Shown here piece by piece: positions 1-10,115 of a stretch of 64,000 nt of DNA. A model generated the notes under the pieces. That model had not been told where the DNA came from and made no database searches. It worked only from the letters and a program-made list of their open reading frames with translations. The position numbers and the translations under genes were made by a program. The DNA comes from Brachyhypopomus gauderio (taxonomy: Eukaryota > Chordata > Actinopteri > Gymnotiformes > Hypopomidae): positions 16,529,611 through 16,593,610 of the forward strand of contig NC_135228.1 in assembly GCF_052324685.1 (NCBI RefSeq). Reading direction: 5' to 3'. The number at the start of each line of letters is the position of its first letter. Within the stretch, counting starts at the first letter, position 1.

Positions 1-879
1 GTAGATCAGTGGGCTGAGGAAACGAGGCAGAACCAGCACGAACAGGAAGTTCAGATAGCGCAGGTGTGTATAGAGAACAACATCATTTACAGTCATTACA
101 TAAAGAGCTCGCTCGATGGTTCCATACAAAAAAGAGGTTAGGCACAGGCCCAACTGAATGAAATGCAGCAACACAGTCCTGAGGGATTTCTTAGCAGAGT
201 CTTTGTTGGAAGAAACAGACCTGGCTGTGATCAAAATGCCGATGTAAGTAAACATGATGATCACTGTGACTGACACAAAATAAAACACATTGAATCCATT
301 GTATACATCAACTTGCCATGGCTTCATGAATATCTGATCTCGAATGCAACTTATCTGTATAGTGAAAAAGTTAGGGTCCATCACTGCTACAAAAAGGACA
401 TCAACCAAAATGTTAATGCTGCCAAGGCACCAGATAAAACCAATGGCAAGGTAAGTCCTTTTCTGAGTGGCTATTTCAATGTGTCTCAGAGGGAAGCAAA
501 TAGCTACGTACCGCTCCAGTGACATCAAAGCCAGGTTTAACGGTGCATTATGAAATGTTGTAATGGTTAGAAAAATTATGAAGGAACAAGCAGCCTTTGC
601 CAGTTTAAGGAGGGCCTGGGCCATGAGATAGAGCAAACTGGTGAGCAGCAGGTAGACATAGTCATTGAAAAGCATGTGGGCAAAGAGAATATAGCGTGGA
701 GTCTCCTTAAAAGTGCGCTTACACATCAGAGCATAGAACATGATGCAGTTTACATATGTACAAAACATGATCAGTAATGTTGCAACCATATATTTAGACA
801 CACCTGCGTCATTTGAATTCACTTTGAACAGTTGATTATATATCAAATCATTCACAGTGCTTTTGTTAGTACCTGCCAT
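1..879 (-). CDS. Odorant receptor 131-2-like GPCR, copy 1 (3' end beyond window)
   Basis: Seven-transmembrane chemoreceptor of the teleost OR131-2-like group, expected in the plasma membrane of olfactory sensory neurons. The ATG lies at 877-879 on the minus strand, and the frame stays open for 293 codons to the window edge. It stops at the LSPLIY motif of TM7, so about 29 C-terminal residues are missing compared with the 322-residue copies. Visible hallmarks are the N-terminal NKS glycosylation site, the KETPRYILFAHML motif before TM2, MSLERYVAICFPLRH at the end of TM3, and NKDSAKKSxRTVLLH before TM6. It appears intact within the window. The family call is from recognition of these motifs; a ligand cannot be inferred. 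Confidence 0.85.
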   Translation of the reverse strand, partial: MAGTNKSTVNDLIYNQLFKVNSNDAGVSKYMVATLLIMFCTYVNCIMFYALMCKRTFKETPRYILFAHMLFNDYVYLLLTSLLYLMAQALLKLAKAACSFIIFLTITTFHNAPLNLALMSLERYVAICFPLRHIEIATQKRTYLAIGFIWCLGSINILVDVLFVAVMDPNFFTIQISCIRDQIFMKPWQVDVYNGFNVFYFVSVTVIIMFTYIGILITARSVSSNKDSAKKSLRTVLLHFIQLGLCLTSFLYGTIERALYVMTVNDVVLYTHLRYLNFLFVLVLPRFLSPLIY

Positions 880-1303
880 TGATTACAGCAACAAAACAAA
901 ACAACCTAGTACTATTTCTACAGAAATCTGGTGAGGCCAAACTGCAAGCAGAATCAAGGTAATCAACAGAAATGTACTAAAACACGCAGAAATTTGCTAA
1001 GAGTGTGAAAACACTCTTAAAAAGCGAAGAGGATTGTTTGTATATCCCAGAGAATGCAGTCCTGTGTTGCTTCGTCCATTATGAGTTACAGTAGTTAAAG
1101 ATACTGGAGTTGTGAGCATTTTAGGTGTGTGTCCGACATTTTATATTAGGCAGTGACATCACTATCTCATTTCCTCCTTGGTAAAAAAAAAAAACTTCAA
1201 GTGATTGGTCTTTTCAGGTGATTACACTGTACAGAAACAGTTTAATTAGTTGGTATTGTATTCTCAATAACTATAATGATATAGGGCAATAACAGTACCA
1301 TTC
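880..1303. repeat. Duplicated 5' flank of receptor copy 1
   Basis: This upstream stretch is closely matched by 24861-25191 (upstream of copy 3) and 47133-47560 (upstream of copy 4), so gene and promoter region were duplicated together. It holds a short inverted repeat (taagagtgtg/cacactctta) near 998-1019 and an A-tract near 1182. Promoter elements are probably in here, but none can be assigned. Similarity to the copy 4 flank stops at about 1303 and resumes at about 9588, which marks a large insertion in between. Confidence 0.75.
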
Positions 1304-1558
1304 AAAATTTCAGGAAACAGCTGACAAAATGTTTTTAAGTAAAAAAAAATATTAGAAAGTCCCTACCTCTCAATATTGGATTGTGTAATGCATCGGCTAG
1401 TAACTCCGTATATATGAAAGCTGTCATGGTGGGGAGGCCAGGTCGCCGCCAGAGGGCGCGTGTATCCTCTCACACAGTTTCTCAACACACACCCCGAGCA
1501 CCAAACCACTCCTACCGTCCCGTTCACCAGAGTATTAGCACATGTTCCCCATTAGGTT
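1304..1558. other. Unassigned sequence left of the foldback element
   Basis: This sequence is absent from the matching flank of receptor copy 4, which reads straight from the equivalent of 1303 to that of 9588. With 9508-9587 it makes about 335 bp of extra DNA that is not part of the inverted-repeat element. I see no coding signal or recognisable repeat. Confidence 0.4.
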
Positions 1559-2256
1559 TATGGAAGTTATTCTCTGTCAATATTCAAATGAAAATGTAAT
1601 ACGCATTTACATTTACATGTTCCACTCTTACAAGCAACTTTGAGCTCAAAATTCAAATTCAAATGCAATAATTCCATTTACATTTGTAATGTGATAGACG
1701 TCTATTCATATTTCATTTACACATACATTTTGATGCTTTATATGTGTCTTTATTGAAATGAAAATGTATTTCCCGATTTGAAATATAAAGTTCATGTGAT
1801 CATGCAAAGGTTGTATCAAAATTATAATTAAAATGCTATTCGCTTAATATGCTTTGCATTTCGTGATAACGCGTTTGAAACATAATTTTCAACCTCACCA
1901 CCAGGCTAAAAAGATGTCAATATTCAAATGTTAATGGAGAAATAGCGCCACCCCTGTTTGCAATAACATTACGATACCAACAGCGCTCAAAATGTGTCAA
2001 AACGCATCTTGAAAATGCAGATTGCATTTTCATTTCCATGGTATTCCACTATAGTCAAATTATAGTCAAATTAGATCCCATCAGCCTTCCAATCAGATTC
2101 CACAGCCCTCCACTTTATTCAGCCAATCGGGTTCCCCTTTCCACCTCAGGGAGCCAATCAGGACGGGACTAAAGCACGCTCAGCACAGAGCCATATAGTT
2201 TCTGGCTCTGGCTCAGCAGTACAGGCGAGTTTTTGGTCTTGATTTATGATCCCTAA

Positions 2257-3089
2257 TGCCAGGTTCACACTGCACGACTTTTCAGTCGTCAGGTTTTTGT
2301 GCCGTTCGCACTACATGACTGGTTGTGCTGTAATCGCGAGTCTTTCAGTTGTTGTGGCTTTCACACTACATGACAGATCGGCGACGCGGGCTCACGAATT
2401 ACACGACTGGGGAACCGCCGACTCATCTGGCTGCCGTCCAAAAACAGGAGAACACGAAAACGAAACTCGCGAGAACCAGCAACACCACATAAAGAAAAAA
2501 AACAATGTACATGTACTCCACATTTTCGTTATTATTATTATAATTTACCGTTTAAACACTCCATAGTCCCAAGCTGCCAGAATTATTTCATCTCTCCGTT
2601 GCAGTGAACATAGATATAATCAATCGCACTATTTCTCCAGTGCTGTCACAATAACACAATAACTTAATAACGTGTTGTAGTAAAGTTGTAAGAAAGGTGA
2701 GGATTGTGTGTTTGCTGGGTTACTGTTTTGAAAGCATTCTTGAAAGTTTTTTACATTCTTCAGAGGTATCTTCAGCGGTGCCGCGGTTCTCTCTCTGCGT
2801 TCCCATTGACTGTAGCTAGACGCTTTTCCCATTGGCTGTAGCTAGACGCTGCTGCCGACTCTCAGTCACCGACTGGGCTAGGTATTAAACATGCTAGATA
2901 TCTGCCTGCGATGAGTCGGCGACCACTCGGCGACGGCTCGGCGAGCGTCTTTCAGCAGTTCACACTACACGACTGAGCGAGCGCCGAGTGATCGCCGATT
3001 TGCCTCCGACCACAGTTTCTGTCGGCGATCTACAAAAAACAGTTGGCGACTGAAAAACCAGCCTAAAATCGTGTAGTGTGAACCGGGCA
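2257..3089. mobile_element. MITE with TAA target duplication, PIF/Harbinger-like
   Basis: Ends are tgccaggttcacac and gtgtgaaccgggca, imperfect inverted repeats. The element is flanked by taa at 2254-2256 and 3090-3092. A 3-bp TWA TSD is the signature of PIF/Harbinger elements. The interior is full of short inverted ACGACT/AGTCG words and has no transposase. The 833-bp size fits a MITE. Confidence 0.7.
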
Positions 3090-3092
3090 TAA

Positions 3093-3340
3093 GGTGTAGT
3101 CTGAGACCTAGGCAAACTATAACGTAGAGGAAAAGAACTCGTACGAAAGACAGACCAAAGAATAAAAAACGTATGAACACTCGATTAAACAAACACAATC
3201 TATGAATCCCAAAGGTATAGTCTGAGACTAGGGAAAGGCATGAAACGTAGACAACGGAAGCTTATACTAAGGACTTACCAAGGCATGAAAACATAAGGAC
3301 CACTCGACTCAAACAAGGACAATCTATGAACCCACAAGGT
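3093..3340. repeat. Two-copy degenerate tandem repeat (~120 bp unit)
   Basis: The phrase aaggtgtagtctgagac recurs near 3091, 3206 (as aaaggtatagtctgagac) and 3336 (start only). Similar intervening text includes acaatctatgaa(t/c)cc. This is about two imperfect units of 115-130 bp lying between two MITEs. It is non-coding. Confidence 0.5.
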
Positions 3341-3374
3341 GTAGTATGGAGTGAGATTACGGTCTTTAATATGA

Positions 3375-4044
3375 CTGTGCATTCACACCGAGAGCGACAC
3401 GACGACCGGAAGTCATTCATTTTCAATGAGAGTGAGCAGCGACGCGACGCGGCGCGACGCGAAGTGAGCGATTCGAGCGACGCGAACAAGTTGAGCTTGG
3501 CTCAACTTTATGCAAATGAGCAGTGACGCGCGGCGGCGACTACCAATCAGAAAGTATGTTTGCACCCTCCTCCGAAACCGCACCTCTGACTTTGGTTCCT
3601 ACTGATTATTTGTTCCGATTGCAAAATGGAGGAGAGATTAATAGTGGCTGTCTCTGGATGTCCCGCACTTTACGATGTTTATTTTTGGAGGGAATACTGT
3701 TCATTTGTTAAAAAATATCTGCAATAAATTAGCGTATACCCTATTATTGGTTATGATTTTTTAAATTCCTGTTTGATCTTCGGGTCTGGGGTAAAAAGTA
3801 AAAAAAATACATAAACATTTTAGGTTTATATACTATGTGTTTTATACACACACTATGTTTTATACACGCACTCCTTTATAATCGTGTGTCCTGTAATCAA
3901 TAGATTAAAATAAATACTGCGTCCTGCTTTAAAAACGTGATTTGCATATCTGTCATGTGCTGCATGCAGGCGTGATGCACGCGACGCGATGCTGGCGACT
4001 CGGCGACGGAGAGCGATTTTATCGCTTTCGGTGTGAACGCACAG
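3375..4044. mobile_element. MITE with ctgtgcattcacaccga termini
   Basis: The left end ctgtgcattcacaccgagag is the reverse complement of the right end cgctttcggtgtgaacgcacag apart from mismatches. The sub-terminal parts are rich in gcgacgcgac words. A possible 3-bp duplication, tga, lies at 3372-3374 and 4045-4047. No coding capacity is seen. Superfamily uncertain. Confidence 0.6.
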
Positions 4045-4937
4045 TGAGAGCGCAAAGATAAGATTCAATCAAGCAAGTCAGACACACTGAGCACGCAAAA
4101 TCAAGAAAACCGAGCGCTGTTAAGTGCGCTCACTTCCCTGTTTTCAGCGCGCGTTTCAGTTTTTTGCTCGCTTCTAAAATGTCTGCTTGCGTCATGATTA
4201 CAAGTACGTTACAGATCAAGTCTTGGTAGAGGATTACCTGCGGGTTCAGGTAATCATGCCGCGTCTGTGGCATTAACCAGACTAAACAGGGACGCTGGGG
4301 GATTCTGGATAACATCACTCATCGAGGCATTACCGCTTTATAACTTTAAAAATACGACAGCACAAATGTTTATTTAAATAAACCAGCATTAACGAGCAGA
4401 AATGGTTTTCTGTCACAGCGCTCAATTTGGCAATAACAGTCACATCAGCGCCAGATAAGGCTGATATGTCTGCCACTTGATCGATTAACATTTCACACTA
4501 ATGTAGTGTAAATTCACCATAAGGACTCGTCTGCTACCCTTTGAATTAATCTAATGAGCGCTTCTGCGACCATGTCTAAAAAAAACTCGCCTGTACTGCT
4601 GCGCGTGCTGTAGTCCAGTCCTGATTGGCTGCCCGATGTGGAAAGCTGTGGAACCTGATTGGCTGAATAAAGTGAAGCCGTGGAATCTAATTTGACTATA
4701 ATTTGACTTTAGTGGAAGACCATGGAAATGAAAATGCAATCTGCTCGGATTGCACTTTCAAAATGCATTTTGACACAGTTTGAGCGCTGTTGGTATCGTA
4801 TTGTTAGTGCAAACAGGAGAGGCGCTATTTCTCCATTAACGTTTGAATATTGACATCTTTTTAGCATGGTGGTGAGGTTGAAAATTAAGTTTCAAACGTG
4901 TTATCACGAAATGCAAAGCATATTAAGCGAATAGCAT

Positions 4938-5331
4938 TGTAAGGAATGCCACCTGATCTTCCCTAACTAGCCTCACCTGCCCCTCATTACCACGCCCCCT
5001 TTCAGTCACACTTATACACCTTCCCCAGCACGTCTCAGTCGCGAAGTATTGCCGACTCATGCCGCGTACCAAGCCGTTCTATTACCTGTCTGCTTTCCTG
5101 TGTTCTGACCCTCGCTTACGTCCCCGACCTTGTCTCCTGCCTAGTCCCTCTGTACCTCCTAACTTCTGCTCCCCCGGTATGACCCTGGACCGTCCTGACC
5201 ACGCCAAGAACACGCTGTTACTTATCCTAGTACTCGTGATTCCCCTGCCTGTTTCTGTACCAGCATCTCATTTCAATAAAAGCGGTGTTCTTCCGCATTT
5301 GGATCCCTCTCTGCCTGGTCAATTCGTAACA
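4938..5331 (+). repeat. 5' LTR of chromodomain Gypsy
   Basis: 394 bp, TG...CA ends, with an aataaaag polyadenylation-type signal near 5275. An open frame starting ATGCCGCGTACC at 5059 runs through the LTR into gag. I take the gag start to be the internal ATG at 5350. Confidence 0.9.
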
Positions 5332-5349
5332 GAAATACTTCGCCTTGAC

Positions 5350-8060
5350 ATGGATCCAGCAGAAGTAACAATCGCGACTCTCACCGAAACGGTCCGCCAG
5401 CTCACGGATATCATACGGAGTCAAGGAATCAACATCGCTGCCCTCCAGGAAGCTGTCCGCCTGGTCACAACCTCTGCTTCTACCTCCGTGAGTGTTCCAG
5501 CGGCAGAACCTGAGCGATACGATGGATCTCCTGATCGCTGTCGAAATTTCCTCATGCAATGTTCCATATACTTCACGCATCATCCAGCCCGGTTCCAGGC
5601 CGAGTTACAGAGAGTCCACTTTATCCTTTCGTTCCTCACGGGAGTAGCAGGTGCCTGGGGTACAGCGTTGTGGGAAAGCCAAGACCCTGCCCTCCAGTCG
5701 GAGAGTCAGTTCACCGCAGTACTCAGGGCTGTTTTCGATCATCCCGCAGACGGACGTGATGTGGGAGACCGGCTCTACGAGATTAAACAGGAACAACGTA
5801 GTGCTGCTGAGTATGCGAGAGAGTTTCGTACGCTGGCTGCAGGAAGCGGTTGGAGTGACTCGGCCTTAAAAACAGTGTTCCGCCGCGGTCTGCGAAATGA
5901 CATTCAGGTTGAACTCGCTTGCCGAAGTGAAGCCCTCACCTTGTCTGAGTTCATTCAAGCGTCCATTAACGTTGACAAATTGTTATTGACCTACCGCTCC
6001 AGTAATACCAACGTCCCTGTCATTGCGTCCTGTGCGCCACCTTCCCATGTACGTGATCCGAGTCTTCAGACGACAGACGAGTTTGTGCAGCTTGGCAGGT
6101 CCCCACTAACATGTCAGCCATTCCTGCCTATTAAAAAATACAGTCAAGTTAGCTTACCCGTACTAATATCTTGGGGTGGCATAGATACAAACCTGTCTGC
6201 TTTAGTGGATTCGGGAGCAGCAGGCAATTTCATAGATCAGGACCTCGCCTACCACTTACACCTCCCCACTGTACCTGTAGATCCTCCCTTGAGAATAAAT
6301 TCACTGAATGGGCAGCCTATAGGAGAGGGTGTGATTACACTCCGTACCTGCCCCGTGGAGCTACGTGTAGGTCTGTTCCACAGTGAAACGAGAGAGTTCT
6401 TCCTCATATCCACGCCCCGAGACCCCATCATACTCGGGTTTCCATGGCTGTCCATGCACGACCCTGAAATCTCCTGGAAAAAACGAGAACTCGTACGGTG
6501 GAAGGACAGTTGTCTTAGCAAGTGCATTCACCTACCACTCCGGTCATCCTTGGTGGAAAGCCCAGACACACCTCTCTCTGACGTCATCCCCACTCAGTAT
6601 CGTGCATTTGCGGACATCTTCAACAAGGACAGTGCCTGTCGTCTGCCTCCTCATCGTCCCTGTGATTGCGCAATCGACCTCCTGCCTGGAGCCCCCTTAC
6701 CTCGTAAAACGAAACCTTACCCTCTATCACGCCCTGAAGATCTGGCGATGGAGTCCAACGTCACCGAGGCTCTGCAGAAGGGGTTCATTCGACCATCCAC
6801 CTCCCCGGTTGCTGCTGGTTTCTTCTTCGTAGAGAAAAAGGATGGGGGATTACGCCCTTGTATAGACTATCGTGCCCTAAACGCAGTCACATCGAAATAT
6901 GCCTACCCTCTCCCCTTTATCACTGCTTCGCAAGAGCGCTTGATGGGAGCGAACATCTTCACCAAGCTAGATTTACGCAGCGCTTACAACTTGGTCCGTA
7001 TTCGGGAGGGCGATGAGTGGAAAACTGCCTTTGTTACCGCCAGAGGGCATTATGAGTATCTTGTCATGCCATATGGACTAACTAACAGCCCCGCCGTATT
7101 CCAAGCATTTATGGATTGCCCGAAGAAATCGTCTCCGATAGGGGCACGCAGTTTACATCTCGGGTTTGGAAACAATTCTGCAAACTTCTTGGTATTACTG
7201 TCAGCCTGACGTCAGGCTACCACCCCCAGTCTAACGGAGAGGTTGAGCGTTACAATCAGGAGTTAGGGAGGTTTCTCCGACAATATTGCGTTTCTCAGCA
7301 CGACTGGCACAAATACCTCCCGTGGGCAGAGTATGCTCGGAATTCTATTGTACACACCACTACCAAACTCACGCCTTTTCAATGTGTATATGGTTACCAA
7401 CCTGCGTTTTTCCCATGGGACAAAACACCTGATGTCCCAGCCCTAGACGAGTGGTTTATAAACACAGTGCCCGCACCTGGGAACTAGCACATGTACATTT
7501 GCGACGCGCTCTACATACACGCAGGCTCAACGCGAACCGTCGTCGTCTCCCAGCGTTGATTTACCACCCAGGACAGAGAGTATGGCTGTCGACACAGAAT
7601 CTCAACCTAAAGCAACGGAGCAAAAAACCATTTAAAGTCCTCAGCAGAGTTAATGCAGTTACCTATAAACTCCTTTTACCATCACATTACCGTATTAACC
7701 CTGTCTTCCATGTCTCTCTCCTGAAGCCGGTTCACTACAGCCCGTTCACCGTACCCCGTGTCTGCTAAACCTCCTGACCCTCTGGAGATCGACGGTCGTC
7801 CGGCATACATCGTCCGAGAGCTCTTGGAGTCCCGACGCCGGCGAGGTGGTCTCCAATATCTGGTGGATTGGGAAGGATATGGGCCCGAGGAACGGGCCTG
7901 GATTCCAGCGAGGGATGTCCTCTGCCCCACTATGATCGCTGATTTCCACGCAACGCACCCCAACTTTCCTGCCCCCCGGCGCTGCGGTCGCCCCCCGGCA
8001 CGTCGTAGAGCGTCAGGTGCCGCTCCTTTGAGGGGGGGTACTGTAAGGAATGCCACCTGA
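5350..8060 (+). pseudogene. Gag-Pol of chromodomain Gypsy, with internal deletion and frameshifts
   Basis: Starting at MDPAEVTIATLTE (5350) the frame encodes a Gag capsid-like region, then a retropepsin-like protease (ALVDSGAAGNFI, near 6205), then the N-terminal half of reverse transcriptase (KKDGGLRPCIDYRALN; LDLRSAYNLVRI). At about 7113 the text jumps to the end of the integrase core (SDRGTQF ... GEVERYNQ, the last D-x35-E). The RT catalytic YxDD, RNase H and integrase zinc finger are therefore deleted. Two later frameshifts (about 7490 and 7750) precede a C-terminal chromodomain ([17 protein letters not shown]). The usual Gag zinc knuckle is also absent. It cannot encode its own replication. 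Confidence 0.9.
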
Positions 8061-8435
8061 TCTTCCCTAACTAGCCTCACCTGCCCCTCATTACCACACC
8101 CCCTTTCAGTCACACTTATACACCTTCCCCAGCACGTCTCAGTCGCGAAGTATTGCCGACTCATGCCGCGTACCAAGCCGTTCTATTACCTGTCTGCTTT
8201 CCTGTGTTCTGACCCTCGCTTACGTCCCCGACCTTGTCTCCTGCCTAGTCCCTCTGTACCTCCTGACTTCTGCTCCCCCGGTATGACCCTGGACCGTCCT
8301 GACCACGCCAAGAACACGCTGTTACTTATCCTAGTACTCGTGATTCCCCTGCCCGTTTCTGTACCAGCATCTCATTTCAATAAAAGCGGTGTTCTTCCGC
8401 ATTTGGATCCCTCTCTGCCTGGTCAATTCGTAACA
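8042..8435 (+). repeat. 3' LTR of chromodomain Gypsy
   Basis: 394 bp, nearly identical to the 5' LTR and immediately followed by the target duplication agcat. A solo LTR of related sequence lies at 20919-22502. Confidence 0.9.
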
Positions 8436-8641
8436 AGCATTTTAATTATAATTTTGATACAACCTTTGCATGATCACATGAACTTGATAATTCAAATGGG
8501 AAATACATTTTCATTTCAATAAAGACACAAATAAAGCATCAAAATGTATGTGTAGATGAAATATGAATAGACGTCTATCACATTGCAAATGTAAATGGAA
8601 TTATTGCATTTGAATTTGAATTTTGAGCTCAAAGTTGCTTG

Positions 8642-9421
8642 CAGGGGCGAGGCTAGGGTATTTTTAGTGGTGCTAGAGCACCACCGTCAGGTTGCTCAGC
8701 ACCCCCTGGCTCAACACATTTTTTAAATATTATATTATGCAAAAAACTTGCTCTGCACCTGCGCAATACTTTGGTTCGACTGGCCAATCTGGCAACCCTG
8801 CTTCGAGGCTTGTGACCAGTCCACTTATCAACTATATCTCTTCTGATTGGTTGGCACATTCACGCGACTGTTTGCTGCTAGAATTGTCTACAGCTTGGCA
8901 TTTTGTTCTGGTCGTAAGCTAGCTGTTCACATTCTACATTTCTGGATCTGCGAGGCAGCCAGCACCTGAGCTGGGGTGAGAAGGTATGTTTCTTCACTGC
9001 AAAAAAAAAAAATCTTAACAAGTAAAATTAAGTCATTTTAAGGCAATAAATCTTTTTTTCTCTGATAAGAATTTTTGACTTACTAGGCATTGCAAGTTTT
9101 AGGATTATTTTGCTTATTTTAAGTATAATGAACTTAATCGGTCTTAGAATTTTACCCTATTTTAAGTCATTTGAACTCAAAACAAGCACAAAAAAACTAA
9201 CCGTTCAAGTTAATTAAATTTTTCAGTTTACATGCTAAAAGCACAATGATTTGTACTTGATTTAAGATTGAATGTTGTAGGGGAAAACAACTCAAAGCAA
9301 AACTAATACGGCTCCAAAATTTATAAATGTACTAGTTCGCCTCAATTGGTGAGAAAAAATGTGCCTCTGTGAGCACTGGGGGCTGGGCACCCCTAAAGAC
9401 CAGATCCTAAAATCGCCCCTG
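8642..9421. mobile_element. Non-autonomous hAT element (780 bp)
   Basis: Ends are caggggcgaggctaggg and cctaaaatcgcccctg. A perfect 8-bp duplication gttgcttg lies at 8634-8641 and 9422-9429, typical of hAT transposition. It splits the right arm of the foldback element. A shorter relative in opposite orientation sits at 59339-59536. An A-rich interior and no transposase make it a MITE. Confidence 0.9.
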
Positions 9422-9587
9422 GTTGCTTGTATGAGTGGAACATGTAAATGCAAATATGTATTACATTTTCATTTGAATATTGATACAGAAAAACTTCCAT
9501 ATAGGTTGTGCACCCTTTTTGAAGCCTCGCCTTCGGCCGCCTTTGTCCCGTCGTCACAAAAGCTTTGTTCAGAAGTTTGGAAAAGCA

Positions 9588-9905
9588 TCCCTAGTTAACT
9601 CGTGAAGCTAGTTGAGAAAATCCCCCAAATCTGTGATCAATTCAAACAATCGTTAGTTAGAAGAAGTAGTTTTAATACATTTTAACACATTTTGGTATAT
9701 GATTTTATAGTTATGATGTCTTCACTATTATTTTAAAATATAGAAAAAAAGAAAAGAAGCCATAGTTACAGTAGATTTAATTGCTTAAAAGAGTATAATA
9801 TACTTGTAAATGATATAAAATATGATGTGCTGAACATAAATAGCACTTCATGTAGCACATCATATTTTATATTACTTATTCACGTTTGATCCCTTTGTTC
9901 TTATC
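9588..9905. repeat. Continuation of the receptor-copy-1 flank (duplicate of 47565-47862)
   Basis: The stretch from ccctagtt to the ccctttgttctt segment matches 47565-47862 almost base for base, so it is the far side of the receptor-copy-1 duplication unit. Inside is a perfect 19-bp inverted repeat (9813-9831 and 9854-9872, arm atataaaatatgatgtgct) that is also kept in the other copy. Confidence 0.8.
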
Positions 9906-10115
9906 AAAGAAGTTGTAGAAATGCCCCATTCTGGCCACCAGAGGTTAAGTGCTACAGTCTTCGGTGTTCTTCTGTTTACTTATTACACACAGCTTCTTAC
10001 TCTCAGTCTCATTACCTCACTATATAATGGCTCTTCATACTCACAGTCTTCACAAAGCATTGCCAACATTTTGTCCTCAGCAAACCAAGCAAACCTATCT
10101 TCTACTACTGGTATT
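9906..10115. other. Unassigned sequence between flank and hAT element
   Basis: No coding signal or recognisable repeat. It ends with the 8-bp target duplication ctggtatt of the next element. Confidence 0.4.

Larger units (their letters stand above)
4938..8435 (+). mobile_element. Chromodomain Gypsy (Ty3) LTR retrotransposon, internally deleted
   Basis: Two 394-bp LTRs (4938-5331 and 8042-8435) begin TGTAAGG and end GTAACA. They differ at only about three positions. The 5-bp duplication agcat flanks the element at 4933-4937 and 8436-8440, and removing it restores the palindromic partner sequence of the host element. The near-identical LTRs imply recent insertion. A purine run, gaggggggg, at about 8030-8041 abuts the 3' LTR as the polypurine tract. 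I do not recognise a tRNA primer site after the 5' LTR. Confidence 0.93.
1559..9501. mobile_element. Composite DNA transposon with ~0.68-kb terminal inverted repeats (nested host)
   Basis: The left arm (1559 to about 2237) is the reverse complement of a right arm now in three pieces (about 4570-4937, 8436-8641, 9422-9501). Outer ends read tatggaagtt and aacttccata. A 6-bp direct repeat, taggtt, flanks it at 1553-1558 and 9502-9507, consistent with a TSD. No transposase is visible, so it is a non-autonomous foldback-type element. The right arm is broken by a Gypsy element (4938-8435) and a hAT MITE (8642-9421). The centre holds two more MITEs. The superfamily is not assigned. Confidence 0.8.

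Noticed and set aside
313..522. Short plus-strand frames opposite the receptors (also 24294-24500, 46566-46775)
   Set aside because: They are antisense shadows of the conserved receptor coding sequence and recur only because the receptors are duplicates.
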